A DNA stretch of 64,000 bases from Rhodococcoides kroppenstedtii (GCF_900111805.1 NZ_FOJN01000014.1:58695-122694), one strand, 5' to 3'. Numbered from the stretch's first letter, positions 1 through 8,809 are shown. Notes: generated by a model from the letters alone, not told the origin. A program made the numbers and translations.

Positions 1-84
1 CCGAGCACGGACCGATCGCGCACTCACCCCGGCCTCCGGGACTTTCCGGTCGTCGCCGGGTTCGTGCGTGCGTGTCATGGATCG

Positions 85-121
85 TGTCGGTGGGTGACGG
101 TACACTCGAACATACGAGCGA
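85..121 (+). promoter_or_regulatory. RecA-NDp (PafBC-type) DNA-damage promoter with overlapping SOS-like box
   Basis: TGTCGGTG at 85-92, exactly 8 bases, then TACACT at 101-106. This matches the published RecA-independent damage promoter of mycobacteria (TTGTCRGTG-N8-TAnnnT, activated by PafBC). A LexA-like box TCGAAC-ATAC-GAGCGA (106-121) overlaps the -10 and matches 10 of 12 positions of the mycobacterial SOS consensus TCGAAC-N4-GTTCGA. The same pair of elements recurs before the second DUF222 gene at 63.76 kb, which supports real function. It lies 18 bases before the chosen start codon. Confidence 0.75.
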
Positions 122-138
122 CTGGGGGGGTCGGCGAC

Positions 139-2082
139 ATGGCGGGTGTGCAGGTGGGGACGCAGAACACGGCGGTGCCGTGGGCGGCGCTCGACCACGC
201 CGCCCTCGGTCTTCCCGCCACCACCGACCTCCCCTCCTCGCAAGCGCTGGACGGGCTCGTCCACGCCGCCGCCGGCGTCGCGTACCTGAAGTGGTTCGAA
301 TACCAACTCGCTGCGTCGATGCACGCGGAGTTGGTGGAGCCTTTCGAGGACGAGGACCGGCGTGAGCTCGACGCGCACACCCGCTGCGCCGCCACCATCG
401 CCACCACGTTGTCGATCACCCAGGGGGCCGCCCGCACCCTGCTCACCGACGCCGTCGCCCTCCGCGACCGACTCCCTAGGGTGGCGGAATGCCTGCGGGA
501 CGGTGTCGTCACCCCGCACCACATCCGCACCATCGTCTCCCGCACCGAACTGATCGAAGGGCAGTGCTACGCCGCGTTGGTGGACGCCGACATCGCCCGC
601 GCCCTCCGCAGACCCGGATCGTGGTCGCCGGCGCGGATGGAGGCCATGGTCGACATGATGGTCGACCGCCGTGATCCCGATGCCGTCCGCGCCCGGCGGG
701 AGAAGGCGAAGCGGAATCGGGAGTTCACCGTCGAGATGGGCCGTGACGGTGTGGCGTCGGCGACGGACACCCGGCCGGCGGAGGACATCGTCGCGCTCCA
801 CGCGTCCGTGACGAGGTTGGCTGCGCAGGTGTGCCCGAAGGACACCCGCTCCAAGGCCGCGCGGGCCTCCGATGCGCACTACGCGTTGATCACCCAAACC
901 GGATTCGGCTGCGACTGCGACCGCCCCATCACCGACTGCCGCCACAAGAACATCGACCTCACCACATTCGCGGCGACCGCGCCCCGCATCGTGATCCACC
1001 TCGTCACCGACACCACCACCCTCACCGGCCCCGTCCCCGCCCCCGAGAACGAGCGCGTCTGCCGGTCACCGCAGCACCTCCCCCGACCGGGTGTGGACCA
1101 CGCAGCGGTCGAGGGCGGTCCCGTAGCGAGCCCGACCTCGGCCGAGTCGGTCGCGGCCGAACCGATTGTGTCGAAACCCGTTGCTACGGGCTCCGCCTCG
1201 GCCGAGTCGGTCGCGCCTGAAACGTCCGGGACAGAACCCGCTGCTGCCACGGAACCGTCCGCGTCGGAACCCGTTGCGGCGCCGTCGGTGTCACTGGATC
1301 GCGTCGACGTCTCCGCGGACGCTGATGAGACCGCCGCCGTCCCTGCTCATACCTGCGATGCGGACGCCGCCGACGATGCGGAGGACCACACCCGCGGGTG
1401 CGAGGAACCCATGGGCATGGACTTCGTCGACGGCGTCGGATTCCTGGCCGGCATCGGCATCGTCTCCGGCGCCCACGTCCGCGACCTCGCCGCCGACCCC
1501 GGCACGATCATCCGGCCGTTGGGTGACGGCACCGACACCCCACTGCCGGCGACGCAACCGTCGAACCCCTACCGGCCCTCCGCAGCCCTGGATGCGTACA
1601 TCCGTGCGCGCGATCTGTTCTGCACCTGGCCCGGCTGCAACCGACCCGCCCGGGACGGGGACCTCGACCACATCACCGAATACGACCACACCCACCCCGA
1701 ACGGGGCGGGCGCACCAACGCGGCCGGACTCGGCGCCAAATGCCGCTTCCACCACCTGCTGAAGACGTTCGCCGACTTCGTCGACGACCAGTACCCCGAC
1801 CCCGCCGACCCGAGTCGGCTGATCCGCACCATCACCATCCCCGACGGACGGACCGTCCTCGGGCCGGCGTTCACCGGCCACGACGTCCACCCCGGACTCG
1901 ACACCATCGTCTTCGGCGACCCACCCGACACGCCAACGCCGCGACGAGCAACGCCGGGCCTCACCGAACGCCGACGACCCGCCCCACGCACCGAGCAGAA
2001 ACACGCCCGCCGACGACAGGAACGAAACCGCAACCGACTCCGCAGGGTCATCCCACCCGACGACACCCCACCCCCGTTCTAG
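139..2082 (+). CDS. DUF222 / HNH endonuclease (13E12 repeat family)
   Basis: 647-residue protein of the DUF222-HNH family, multicopy in actinobacteria (REP13E12 in M. tuberculosis). The N-terminal two thirds is the helical DUF222 domain. Around residues 330-430 there is a low-complexity Ala/Glu/Ser/Pro/Thr linker with imperfect repeats of the type SAESVA. The C-terminal HNH module has a Cys pair (C495, C500), DLDH with H511, and C535 with HH538-539, typical of a zinc-supported HNH nuclease. A GTG at 64 opens the frame, but the ATG at 139 follows the damage promoter and gives the expected family N-terminus. The tail is Arg-rich and probably binds DNA. Cellular role is unproven; the promoter suggests induction by DNA damage. 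Confidence 0.88.
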   Translation: MAGVQVGTQNTAVPWAALDHAALGLPATTDLPSSQALDGLVHAAAGVAYLKWFEYQLAASMHAELVEPFEDEDRRELDAHTRCAATIATTLSITQGAARTLLTDAVALRDRLPRVAECLRDGVVTPHHIRTIVSRTELIEGQCYAALVDADIARALRRPGSWSPARMEAMVDMMVDRRDPDAVRARREKAKRNREFTVEMGRDGVASATDTRPAEDIVALHASVTRLAAQVCPKDTRSKAARASDAHYALITQTGFGCDCDRPITDCRHKNIDLTTFAATAPRIVIHLVTDTTTLTGPVPAPENERVCRSPQHLPRPGVDHAAVEGGPVASPTSAESVAAEPIVSKPVATGSASAESVAPETSGTEPAAATEPSASEPVAAPSVSLDRVDVSADADETAAVPAHTCDADAADDAEDHTRGCEEPMGMDFVDGVGFLAGIGIVSGAHVRDLAADPGTIIRPLGDGTDTPLPATQPSNPYRPSAALDAYIRARDLFCTWPGCNRPARDGDLDHITEYDHTHPERGGRTNAAGLGAKCRFHHLLKTFADFVDDQYPDPADPSRLIRTITIPDGRTVLGPAFTGHDVHPGLDTIVFGDPPDTPTPRRATPGLTERRRPAPRTEQKHARRRQERNRNRLRRVIPPDDTPPPF

Positions 2083-2130
2083 AAACGCAGGGCGCTCAGG
2101 CGACGTCGTCGATCGTCGGCCGTCGTACAG

Positions 2131-2949
2131 CTAGAGCGGCAACGCCGTCTCTCTGGCCGCACCGACGGCTGCCGGTGGGGTGACGCGACGGAACCATTCG
2201 GTGCCGAACACCACGGCCAGGACGTCACGCTCCATGGCCAGGAAGGGCCCGAAATCGCCGATCTGCGACTCGTGCACCTGCATCGCGGCGCGCTTGGCAT
2301 CGAGCACGGCCGTCACGTCCACCGCGGTGGTCAGTTCCGACTCCGGCAGCCCGAACGCCTCCACGTCCGGACGCGGGCCCGACTGTCCCGTCTGCCCTGC
2401 CTCGGCACCGTCCGGCTGCTCGTTCCAGGCGGGGTTGGCCTCCATCAGCATGCGCATGTGGTCCCGGTTCATGGTTGCCTCGTAGACGTACGGCACTCCG
2501 GCGAGCGCACCCGCCCGGGTGCCGACGTGGTGCACCTGTACGTGGTCCGGATGCCCGTAGCCACCGTTCGGGTCGTACACCGTCAGCACGGTCGCGTTCT
2601 CCTCGCGCAGCACCTCGGCCAGCGTCGCGGCGGCCTCCTCGACGTCCACCGTCGCGAACGCCCCGGGAGCCGTATTGCCTTCCGTCCCGGCCATTCCCGA
2701 GTCCGCGTAGCCCAGGTTCACCACGCGATGCACCCCGAGCACCGCAGCCGAGGCCGCCACCTCGGCCTGCCGTCGTTGCACCAGGGTCTCGCCCTCGTCC
2801 AGCAGCCCGTCCGGCACCTCGCCCAGCGCCCCGTCGGTGGCGGTCACCAGTACCACCCGGTGACCGGCGTCGGATGCGGACCGCATGACACCCCCGGTGC
2901 CGAAGACCTCGTCGTCGGGATGCGCGTGGAAACACACCAGCGTGCTCAT
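2131..2949 (-). CDS. PIG-L/LmbE family deacetylase
   Basis: 272 residues. The N-terminal HPDDE motif (residues 10-14) and the later GHPDH motif are the zinc ligands and catalytic base of the PIG-L/LmbE fold, which includes MshB and Mca of mycothiol metabolism and other N-acetylglucosaminyl deacetylases. It probably deacetylates or hydrolyses an amide on a sugar conjugate in the cytoplasm; the substrate cannot be read from sequence. Mycothiol occurs in this order, so an MshB/Mca-like paralogue is possible, but no mycothiol gene is adjacent. It converges with the DUF222 gene and is divergent to the DUF3140 gene. ATG start at 2949. Confidence 0.8.
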   Translation of the reverse strand: MSTLVCFHAHPDDEVFGTGGVMRSASDAGHRVVLVTATDGALGEVPDGLLDEGETLVQRRQAEVAASAAVLGVHRVVNLGYADSGMAGTEGNTAPGAFATVDVEEAAATLAEVLREENATVLTVYDPNGGYGHPDHVQVHHVGTRAGALAGVPYVYEATMNRDHMRMLMEANPAWNEQPDGAEAGQTGQSGPRPDVEAFGLPESELTTAVDVTAVLDAKRAAMQVHESQIGDFGPFLAMERDVLAVVFGTEWFRRVTPPAAVGAARETALPL

Positions 2950-2982
2950 CGCCCCATCGAAGCACAGCAGACGGCGGGCGAG

Positions 2983-3007
2983 GGTTCGACCGCCCGGCGT
3001 CCGGGAA
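2983..3007 (+). promoter_or_regulatory. possible SigF/SigB-type promoter of the DUF3140 gene
   Basis: GGTT, 16 bases, GGGAA, ending 10 bases before ATG 3018. The -10 departs from GGGTA by one base. If used, the transcript would be almost leaderless. Listed because the same architecture with a better -10 precedes several stress genes in this window. Confidence 0.3.
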
Positions 3008-3017
3008 CGCCGTGTCC

Positions 3018-3350
3018 ATGAGCAACGACACCACGGTCGACGACGTCTGGGACGACTGGAAGGACGCGGTCAATCTCACTGCCAAGCAACTGGACGAGTG
3101 GCTCGACACCGACGAATCGAAGTCCGTCGGCGATTCCTCCGACGGCGAGTCCACCGGACACGCCATGGGCCGGGAGATCGTGCGAATCCTCGGCACGAAG
3201 AAGGCGGACCTCACCGACGACGACGCTGCGAAGATGAAGAAAGTGGTCGGCTACGTGCACCGCCACAGCGCCCAGGGGCCGAAGAAGGACGTCGAGAACT
3301 CGCGGTGGCGGTACTCGTTGATGAACTGGGGGCACGACCCGCTGAAGTAG
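3018..3350 (+). CDS. DUF3140 family protein
   Basis: Small 110-residue protein whose sequence fits DUF3140 throughout: WKDAVNLTAKQLDEWL, then DESKSVG, STGHAMGREIV, a KKADLTDDD stretch, and the C-terminal block RWRYSLMNWGHDPLK. No enzymatic motif is visible. The family is often found near stress genes, and the name signals unknown function. An in-frame GTG at 3012 is an alternative start, but ATG 3018 is preferred. It is divergent from the PIG-L gene, with about 70 bases between them. Confidence 0.8.
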   Translation: MSNDTTVDDVWDDWKDAVNLTAKQLDEWLDTDESKSVGDSSDGESTGHAMGREIVRILGTKKADLTDDDAAKMKKVVGYVHRHSAQGPKKDVENSRWRYSLMNWGHDPLK

Positions 3351-3407
3351 GCCCGCCCCAGCCACTCTCGTAGGCGAAGCACGGCATCCGACGCCGGTTC
3401 GGGCGAA

Positions 3408-3451
3408 GTATTCGTAGCCGACCCGGCTTGGTATTCGTAGCCGACCCGGCT
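3408..3451. repeat. two 21-base direct repeats upstream of the glycosyltransferase
   Basis: The 21-mer beginning GTATTCGTAGCC occurs at 3408-3428 and again at 3431-3451, perfectly repeated with a 23-base period. It lies in the 233-base gap before the glycosyltransferase gene, about 130 bases from its start. It could be a regulator-binding tandem site or a replication slip. Nothing else is recognised in this gap. Confidence 0.7.
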
Positions 3452-3583
3452 GTGGATGTTTCCGAAGATCGGATACGGTCAATTCCACGACCACGTCCGG
3501 GTGTCGATTCTCCGGTGTCGTGCTTCGCCGTTCATCCACCAGCGGCTGTCCGTTGTCGAGACTGCAGCAGGGATGGATGTCTC

Positions 3584-4849
3584 ATGAGAGTTGCCTTGGT
3601 GTCCGCGCACGCCGATCCTCGGGCGCCCCTGGGCGGAATCGACTCCGGCGGTCAGAACGCGCACGTCGACGCGCTGGCGGCGGCGCTGTCCGGTCGAGGT
3701 CACAGCGTGACCGTGTACACCCGATGCGCCGACCCCACCGCCCCCTCCGAGGTCGACACCGCCGGTGGCTACCGCGTGTCGTACGTTCCCGCCGGGCCGC
3801 CGGGGCCGCTGGCGAAGGAAGCCCTCGTCCCGCACCTGGGCGATTTCGCCGACGGGCTCGCGAGCCGCTGGGCTCTCGAGCGGCCCGACGTCGTTCATGC
3901 CCACTACTGGACGTCCGCTTTCGCCGCGCGGATCGCCACCCGATCCGGCCCCGTACCGACCGTGGTCACGTTCCACACGTTGGCCGAGGCGGCCCGGCGG
4001 AATCGCGGTGATCGCAGTCCCGACACCGTCGCCCGCGGCAAGGTGGAGAAGCTCCTCGCGCGCACCGCGTCGCGGGTCGTGGCCACCGCGTCGGAGGACG
4101 TCGGCGACCTCGTCCGTCTCGGCGTTCCGCGCCGGTCGATCTCGGTAATCCCGGTCGGCGTCGACCTGGACACGTTTCACCCGGCCCCGATCGCTTCGGG
4201 CGGACGTTCGCCCCGGCGGTACCGTCTCGCCGCTGCGGGACGGCTGGTGCCGCGCAAGGGATTCGACCTGACCATCGCCGCCCTGGCCGCGATCCCCGAC
4301 GCCGAGCTGAGCATCGCCGCGGGCGCGAACACCGACGTCGCGTCCGATCCGGAAGCTCGTCGACTGACCGACCTCGCGCGCACCCACGGGGTCGCCGATC
4401 GTGTGCGCATCGGCCCCATCCCTCGCGACCGTATGCCGGACTTCTGGCGCGCCGCGGACCTGGCGGTCTTCACCCCCGGGTACGAGCCGTTCGGCATCTC
4501 CGCGATCGAGGCCATGGCCTGCGGAACGCCGGTGGTCGCCTCGGCGGTCGGCGGTCTGCTCGACACGGTCATCGACGGCGTCACCGGGGTCCTGGTTCCG
4601 CGGCGCAGCCCGGGTGCCGTCGCCGAGGCCGTTCGCCGTCTGCTGGACGACGACGGCTGGCGCACCGGATTCGGCATGTCGGCGGCGGACCGGGCGCGGG
4701 CGCGGTACTCGCTCGAGCACATCGCTCTGGACACCGAGCGCGTCTACACGGACGCGCTGCCGGAGCCGGCGGCCGACGACGGCGCCGAAGACACCGAGGG
4801 CGCCGACCGCGCCGTGGCCCCGACCGGCCGACTCGACCCCGTCCGGTGA
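3584..4849 (+). CDS. glycosyltransferase family 4 protein
   Basis: 421 residues with a GT-B fold. The N-terminal Gly loop reads LGGIDSGGQNAHVDAL (acceptor domain), and the donor domain carries the GT4 E-x7-E motif (E301 and E309 in EPFGISAIE) plus GGLLDTV. The start of the protein resembles the MshA/sucrose-phosphate-synthase branch of GT4, but acceptor and donor sugars cannot be assigned. The long open frame upstream of ATG 3584 is not conserved-looking. The last 30 residues are acidic and low-complexity. It is followed after 59 bases by the STAS gene, probably as an independent unit. Confidence 0.82.
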   Translation: MRVALVSAHADPRAPLGGIDSGGQNAHVDALAAALSGRGHSVTVYTRCADPTAPSEVDTAGGYRVSYVPAGPPGPLAKEALVPHLGDFADGLASRWALERPDVVHAHYWTSAFAARIATRSGPVPTVVTFHTLAEAARRNRGDRSPDTVARGKVEKLLARTASRVVATASEDVGDLVRLGVPRRSISVIPVGVDLDTFHPAPIASGGRSPRRYRLAAAGRLVPRKGFDLTIAALAAIPDAELSIAAGANTDVASDPEARRLTDLARTHGVADRVRIGPIPRDRMPDFWRAADLAVFTPGYEPFGISAIEAMACGTPVVASAVGGLLDTVIDGVTGVLVPRRSPGAVAEAVRRLLDDDGWRTGFGMSAADRARARYSLEHIALDTERVYTDALPEPAADDGAEDTEGADRAVAPTGRLDPVR

Positions 4850-4908
4850 GGGCTGCTTGAATGGTTGGTCGAATGCAGAGCCCGTACGTACGGGCCGGGA
4901 AAGGCAGG

Positions 4909-5301
4909 ATGTCGATGTCGGTCGCCGAGAACTCCACGGACTCGTTCCGTGTCGACACCGAATTGCAGAACGGGGCAGCAATCCTCACGGTCGTCGGAGA
5001 ACTCGACCTGGCGACGGCGCCGATCCTGCAGGACGCGGTGGACGCGGTGCGGGACGAGGCCACCGAAGCGCTCGTCGTCGATCTCACCGGAGTCGATTTC
5101 CTGGCCTCGGCCGGCATGACCGTGCTCGTCCAGTCCCATCAGTCCGTTCCCGACGGTGTCGTGTTCTCCGTCGTGGCCACCGGTGCTGCGACCGCCCGCC
5201 CGCTGCAGCTGGTGGGCCTCGACGAGACGTTCCCGATCCATGCGTCCCGGCAGGACGCCCTCGCGGCCACGGGCGACGCCCGTCGGTCCGATTTCGCCTG
5301 A
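4909..5301 (+). CDS. STAS-domain anti-sigma factor antagonist
   Basis: 130 residues; single STAS domain of the SpoIIAA/RsbV type. The conserved phospho-acceptor region reads DLTGVDFLASAGM with Ser67 as the likely phosphorylation site. Unphosphorylated protein would bind the anti-sigma kinase encoded next, freeing a sigma factor. A purine-rich stretch GGGAAAGGCAGG lies just upstream; ATG 4915 (six bases later) is an equally plausible start. With the next two genes it forms a textbook partner-switching set, though no sigma factor gene lies in the window. Confidence 0.82.
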   Translation: MSMSVAENSTDSFRVDTELQNGAAILTVVGELDLATAPILQDAVDAVRDEATEALVVDLTGVDFLASAGMTVLVQSHQSVPDGVVFSVVATGAATARPLQLVGLDETFPIHASRQDALAATGDARRSDFA

Positions 5302-5350
5302 CCGCCGCTTCGAGGTGAGGGACCCGCGATCCGGGGGTACTACTCCCGCT

Positions 5351-5818
5351 GTGATCGACGCCGAGACCCCGAGGCCGGGGCCCGAACCCCTGGTACTGAC
5401 CGACCTCGACGCCGACCCGCGCCGCATCTCCGACGTCCGTGTCGTCTTGTCCCGGTGGCTGTCGGCCGGGGCCGTCGAGCCCGACCGGGTGCCGGACGTC
5501 GTCCTCGCGGTGTACGAGGCCATGGCCAACGTCGTCGAACACGCGTACACCTCGTCGTCCCACCGCGGTGTGTTCGACCTGCGTGCAGAGCACACGGCCG
5601 ATTCCGGTCGACTCGAGATCGCCGTCCGTGATCACGGCACCTGGTCGTCCAGCGAACCCGGCCCGCTCCGCGGGCGGGGACTGCCGCTCATCGAGACGTT
5701 GACCGACGACGTGACGGTCACCTCCGCGGCCGCCGGCACCGAGGTCATCATGCGCTGGGACCGTGCCGACGCGGTCGGCGTGCGGGGTGCACAAAGCTCC
5801 CGCGATCTCGTAGACTGA
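5351..5818 (+). CDS. anti-sigma factor serine kinase (HATPase_c, RsbW-like)
   Basis: 155 residues from GTG 5351. GHKL ATPase features: N-box E56-x3-N60 in EAMANVVEHAY, then VRDHG (G1-like) and GRGLPLIETL (G2). Such proteins bind a sigma factor and phosphorylate the STAS antagonist. The gene lies 49 bases after the STAS gene and 101 bases before the phosphatase gene. The start is uncertain: GTG 5315 is also in frame but has no better ribosome-binding site. Partner sigma factor unknown; SigF/SigB-type promoters elsewhere in the window make that class the natural guess. Confidence 0.78.
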   Translation: MIDAETPRPGPEPLVLTDLDADPRRISDVRVVLSRWLSAGAVEPDRVPDVVLAVYEAMANVVEHAYTSSSHRGVFDLRAEHTADSGRLEIAVRDHGTWSSSEPGPLRGRGLPLIETLTDDVTVTSAAAGTEVIMRWDRADAVGVRGAQSSRDLVD

Positions 5819-5919
5819 AGTCGCACGACAGCACGTCGAACTCGCACCGACCGGGGTTCCGCCTCCTCCAGACCCGGGGAGAGCACTCGCTTTCGCTCTC
5901 TGTCCACCCTGGAGGCATC

Positions 5920-7254
5920 ATGACCGCTCTGCACGATTCCCCCGTCGACCCTCCCGACCTCGAGGTCCGGTCGTCGACGACGCCCGATCCCGCCGCCGAG
6001 GTCGAGGCTGCTCGTCTCGCCGCGATCTCCCGCTACGACGTTCTGGAAAACCCACCCGACGGCGCGTTCGATCGCATCGCCCGTCTGGCCGCGCGATGGA
6101 TGGGCACGGCCTTCGCGTCGGTCACCATCGTCGACTCGGATCACATCTGGTTCGCCGCGCGCTACGGCGACGGCATTCCGGACCGCGTTCCGCGTGAGGA
6201 CGGGTTGTGCTCCTCCGCGATCGCGCACGACGGCGTCTACGTCGTTCCCGATGCTCGGTGCCACGGCCCGGCCGCGGAGAATTCGCTCGTGCACGGGGAG
6301 GCGGGCATCCGGTTCTACGCGGGCGCCCCGATCGTGACGGCGGACGGCCATCGGCTCGGAACCGTCAACGTCTTCGACACCATCGCCCGCGACCCCGCTG
6401 ACATCGCGGACGTCGATGTGCTGTCCGACCTCGCCGCCGTCGTGGTGGACGAACTGCAACTGCGCCTGGCCGCGATGACCACGGTGCGGGACGAGCGTGC
6501 CCGGCGCGCACGTGCCGAGTCGGACACCGTTCAGATCACCGACTACGCCGCCGTGCTGCAGCGCACGCTGTTGCCGCCGTCGCTGCCCAGAATCCACGGC
6601 CTCACCCTCGCGTCGCACTATCACGCGGTCTCGCCGCTGCAGGTGGGCGGCGACTTCTACGACGTCTTCGCGCTCGGTGACGGTCGCTGGGCGTTCTTCC
6701 TCGGTGATGTCCAGGGCCACGGGGCCGGCGCCGCGTCGGTCACCTCGTTGGTTCGGTACACGCTGCGCGCGGCCGCACTGCATCAGCCGGATCCCGCGGA
6801 GGGACTCGCCGAGCTGAACCAGGTGCTCATGCTCGACCCCACGCAGAAGCGGTTCTGCACCGTCCTCTTCGGCATCGCGACACCCGACCCACGCGGCGGT
6901 TTTCGCATCACCTTGGCCACCGGCGGACACCCACCGGCCCTGCTCCTCGATCCCGACACCGAGGACGTTCACGAAATCCGTTCCAGTACCGGCATGTTCG
7001 TCGGAGCCCTGGAGAAGGCGAACTTCAGTGCGTGCAGCTTCCGGCTCGCCCCCGGGCAGACGCTGCTGCTCTACACGGACGGCATCACCGAGGCGCGTCC
7101 GGACGGGCGCACCATGTTCGGCGAGGAGGGACTCGTCCACTTCGTGCGGCAGCGTCTCGGACGTCCGGTCGACGACGTGGTCGAGGACCTCGTCGACCTC
7201 ATTCCCGGACTGCGTCCGATCGACGACATCGCGTTGCTCGCCCTCGGCGCCTGA
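5920..7254 (+). CDS. GAF-domain PP2C/SpoIIE-type phosphatase
   Basis: 444 residues. GAF domain at about 30-185 (RYDVLENPPDGAFDRIARLA onward), a short linker helix, then a PP2C-like SpoIIE domain at about 215-443 with metal-binding Asp in GGDFYD (D245), GDVQGHG, and the final DDIALL. It would dephosphorylate the STAS antagonist when its GAF sensor is triggered. A strong ribosome-binding site GGAGG precedes ATG 5920. It converges with the PncC gene with a 3-base gap. GAF domains of this type often sense small molecules or redox state; the ligand is not evident. Confidence 0.85.
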   Translation: MTALHDSPVDPPDLEVRSSTTPDPAAEVEAARLAAISRYDVLENPPDGAFDRIARLAARWMGTAFASVTIVDSDHIWFAARYGDGIPDRVPREDGLCSSAIAHDGVYVVPDARCHGPAAENSLVHGEAGIRFYAGAPIVTADGHRLGTVNVFDTIARDPADIADVDVLSDLAAVVVDELQLRLAAMTTVRDERARRARAESDTVQITDYAAVLQRTLLPPSLPRIHGLTLASHYHAVSPLQVGGDFYDVFALGDGRWAFFLGDVQGHGAGAASVTSLVRYTLRAAALHQPDPAEGLAELNQVLMLDPTQKRFCTVLFGIATPDPRGGFRITLATGGHPPALLLDPDTEDVHEIRSSTGMFVGALEKANFSACSFRLAPGQTLLLYTDGITEARPDGRTMFGEEGLVHFVRQRLGRPVDDVVEDLVDLIPGLRPIDDIALLALGA

Positions 7255-7257
7255 CGG

Positions 7258-7791
7258 TCACCAGCGGGCGCGCTCCCGCCCGTGGTCGCGCAGCAGCCGA
7301 AGTGAGTGCTCGATGGTCGCCGCGAGCACCTCGGGCGGATCACCGTCGAACACTACTCGTTCGGCGGTGACCTCACCGTGGTCGGCGAGGCCGAACCACA
7401 CCGTCCCCGCCGGCACGTCTTCATCGGTGTCCGGCCCGGCCTCGCCCGTCACGGCGACCGCCAGGTTGGCACCGGTCAGGTCAGCCACCCCGGCCGCCAT
7501 CGCGCGGGCGGATGCCTCGCTGACCACCGGCCCGTCGGGGACGCGCAGCAGACCGTGCTTGACCTCCTCCGCATAGGCGACGACGCCGCCGCGGAACCAG
7601 CGGCCCGACGAGGGAGCGCGACCGAGGTTGGCGGCGATGTTCCCCGCGGTGAGCGACTCGGCCGTGGCGATGCGCAGGCCGGCGCGGTCGGCGAGGTCGG
7701 CGATCTCCGCACACAGGTCCTCGAGGTCGGCGTCGCTGTCGACCCGTTCCTCCGGCTGCGCGGCGTCTCCCTCGATGCGTTCGGTCGACAT
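7258..7791 (-). CDS. pncC: CinA C-terminal domain protein, nicotinamide-nucleotide amidase
   Basis: 177 residues; a stand-alone CinA-C domain (ESLTAGNIAANL, WFRGGVVAYAEEVK, VSEASARAMAAG, AVAVTGEAGPD). This family hydrolyses NMN to nicotinate mononucleotide plus ammonia in NAD recycling. The first 20 residues are acidic and not part of the domain. ATG 7791 is preceded by GAGGAGG. The gene is divergent from nadE, whose product consumes NaAD and ammonia, so the pair fits one pathway. A GTTT-N15-GGGAA sequence on the minus strand (7854-7877) may be a stress promoter. Confidence 0.82.
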   Translation of the reverse strand: MSTERIEGDAAQPEERVDSDADLEDLCAEIADLADRAGLRIATAESLTAGNIAANLGRAPSSGRWFRGGVVAYAEEVKHGLLRVPDGPVVSEASARAMAAGVADLTGANLAVAVTGEAGPDTDEDVPAGTVWFGLADHGEVTAERVVFDGDPPEVLAATIEHSLRLLRDHGRERARW

Positions 7792-7917
7792 TCGGGTCGT
7801 TTCCTCCTCGGGCGGTGACGTGGCGGGCCGATCGAAGCCCCGAGGCTCACGGCTTCCCCGGCCGACCGAGCGCAAACACCCTCGGCGAATCGCGGCGAAC
7901 GGCGCTAGCGTTGCCCC

Positions 7918-8751
7918 ATGAGCAGCCTCCGAGACACCATTCGCGCCGAACTGAACGTCCGGTCCTCCATCGACCCGGCCGCCGAAATCGACTCCCGCGT
8001 GGCGTTTCTCGCGGACTACGTCGCGGCCACCGGGACCGCCGGCTTCGTGCTCGGCATCAGCGGCGGTCAGGACAGCACCCTCACGGGTCGGCTGTGTCAG
8101 CTGGCCGCCGAGCGGGCACGCGAGGCCGGACACGACGTCCGATTCCTCGCGGTGCGTCTGCCCTACGGGCAGCAGGCCGACGAGGACGACGCCGTGATCG
8201 CCCTCGACTTCATCCGACCCGACGAGACGGTGCGCGTCGACATCAAGGCCTCCGCCGACGGCGCGGGCACCGCCGCGGCCGCCGCGTTGGGCGTCGACCG
8301 GCTGCGAGACTTCGTGCGGGGCAACATCAAGGCCCGTGAGCGCATGGTCGCGCAGTACGCCCTGGCCGGCGAACGCAACCTCCTGGTGGTCGGGACCGAC
8401 CACGCCGCGGAGGCCGTCACCGGCTTCTACACCAAGTACGGTGACGGCGGCGTCGACCTCGTTCCCCTCACCGGTCTCACCAAGCGGCAGGGCGCGGCGC
8501 TGCTGCGTGAGCTGGGCGCGCCGGAGAGCACATGGAGCAAGGTCCCGACGGCGGACCTCGAGGACGACCGCCCCGCCCTTCCCGACGAAGAAGCACTCGG
8601 AGTGACCTACGCGCAGATCGACGCATATCTCGAGGGCGAGGACGTACCGGACGACGCCGCGACGACGATCGAGAGCTGGTACGTCAGGACCCGGCACAAG
8701 CGCACGATGCCCGTCACCCCGTCGGACACCTGGTGGCGCGAGACGCACTGA
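7918..8751 (+). CDS. nadE: ammonia-dependent NAD+ synthetase
   Basis: 277 residues, the usual length for the single-domain NH3-dependent enzyme. The PP-loop ATP-binding motif SGGQDS is at 48-53. Other family blocks: [13 protein letters not shown], the NIKARERM helix, [30 protein letters not shown], and the C-terminal [14 protein letters not shown]. It amidates deamido-NAD using ATP and ammonia. There is no glutaminase domain, unlike the mycobacterial glutamine-dependent NadE. ATG 7918 is used; it is divergent from pncC. Confidence 0.92.
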   Translation: MSSLRDTIRAELNVRSSIDPAAEIDSRVAFLADYVAATGTAGFVLGISGGQDSTLTGRLCQLAAERAREAGHDVRFLAVRLPYGQQADEDDAVIALDFIRPDETVRVDIKASADGAGTAAAAALGVDRLRDFVRGNIKARERMVAQYALAGERNLLVVGTDHAAEAVTGFYTKYGDGGVDLVPLTGLTKRQGAALLRELGAPESTWSKVPTADLEDDRPALPDEEALGVTYAQIDAYLEGEDVPDDAATTIESWYVRTRHKRTMPVTPSDTWWRETH

Positions 8752-8782
8752 ACCGATTCCGGTTGTGCAGGGGACGCGGATC

Positions 8783-8809
8783 GTGTGTCGACACGCCCGA
8801 ATGCGGGTA
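8783..8809 (+). promoter_or_regulatory. possible SigF/SigB-type promoter before the small 69-residue gene
   Basis: GTGT at 8785-8788, 16 bases, GGGTA at 8805-8809, about 140 bases upstream of ATG 8948. The -10 is perfect and the -35 has one mismatch to GTTT. Weak on its own; listed as a member of the window-wide promoter set. Confidence 0.3.

Noticed and set aside
1291..2004. Long minus-strand frames opposite the DUF222 gene
   Set aside because: Gly/Val/Arg-rich shadow translation typical of GC-rich antisense frames; no ribosome-binding site or family features, and the plus-strand protein is clearly real.
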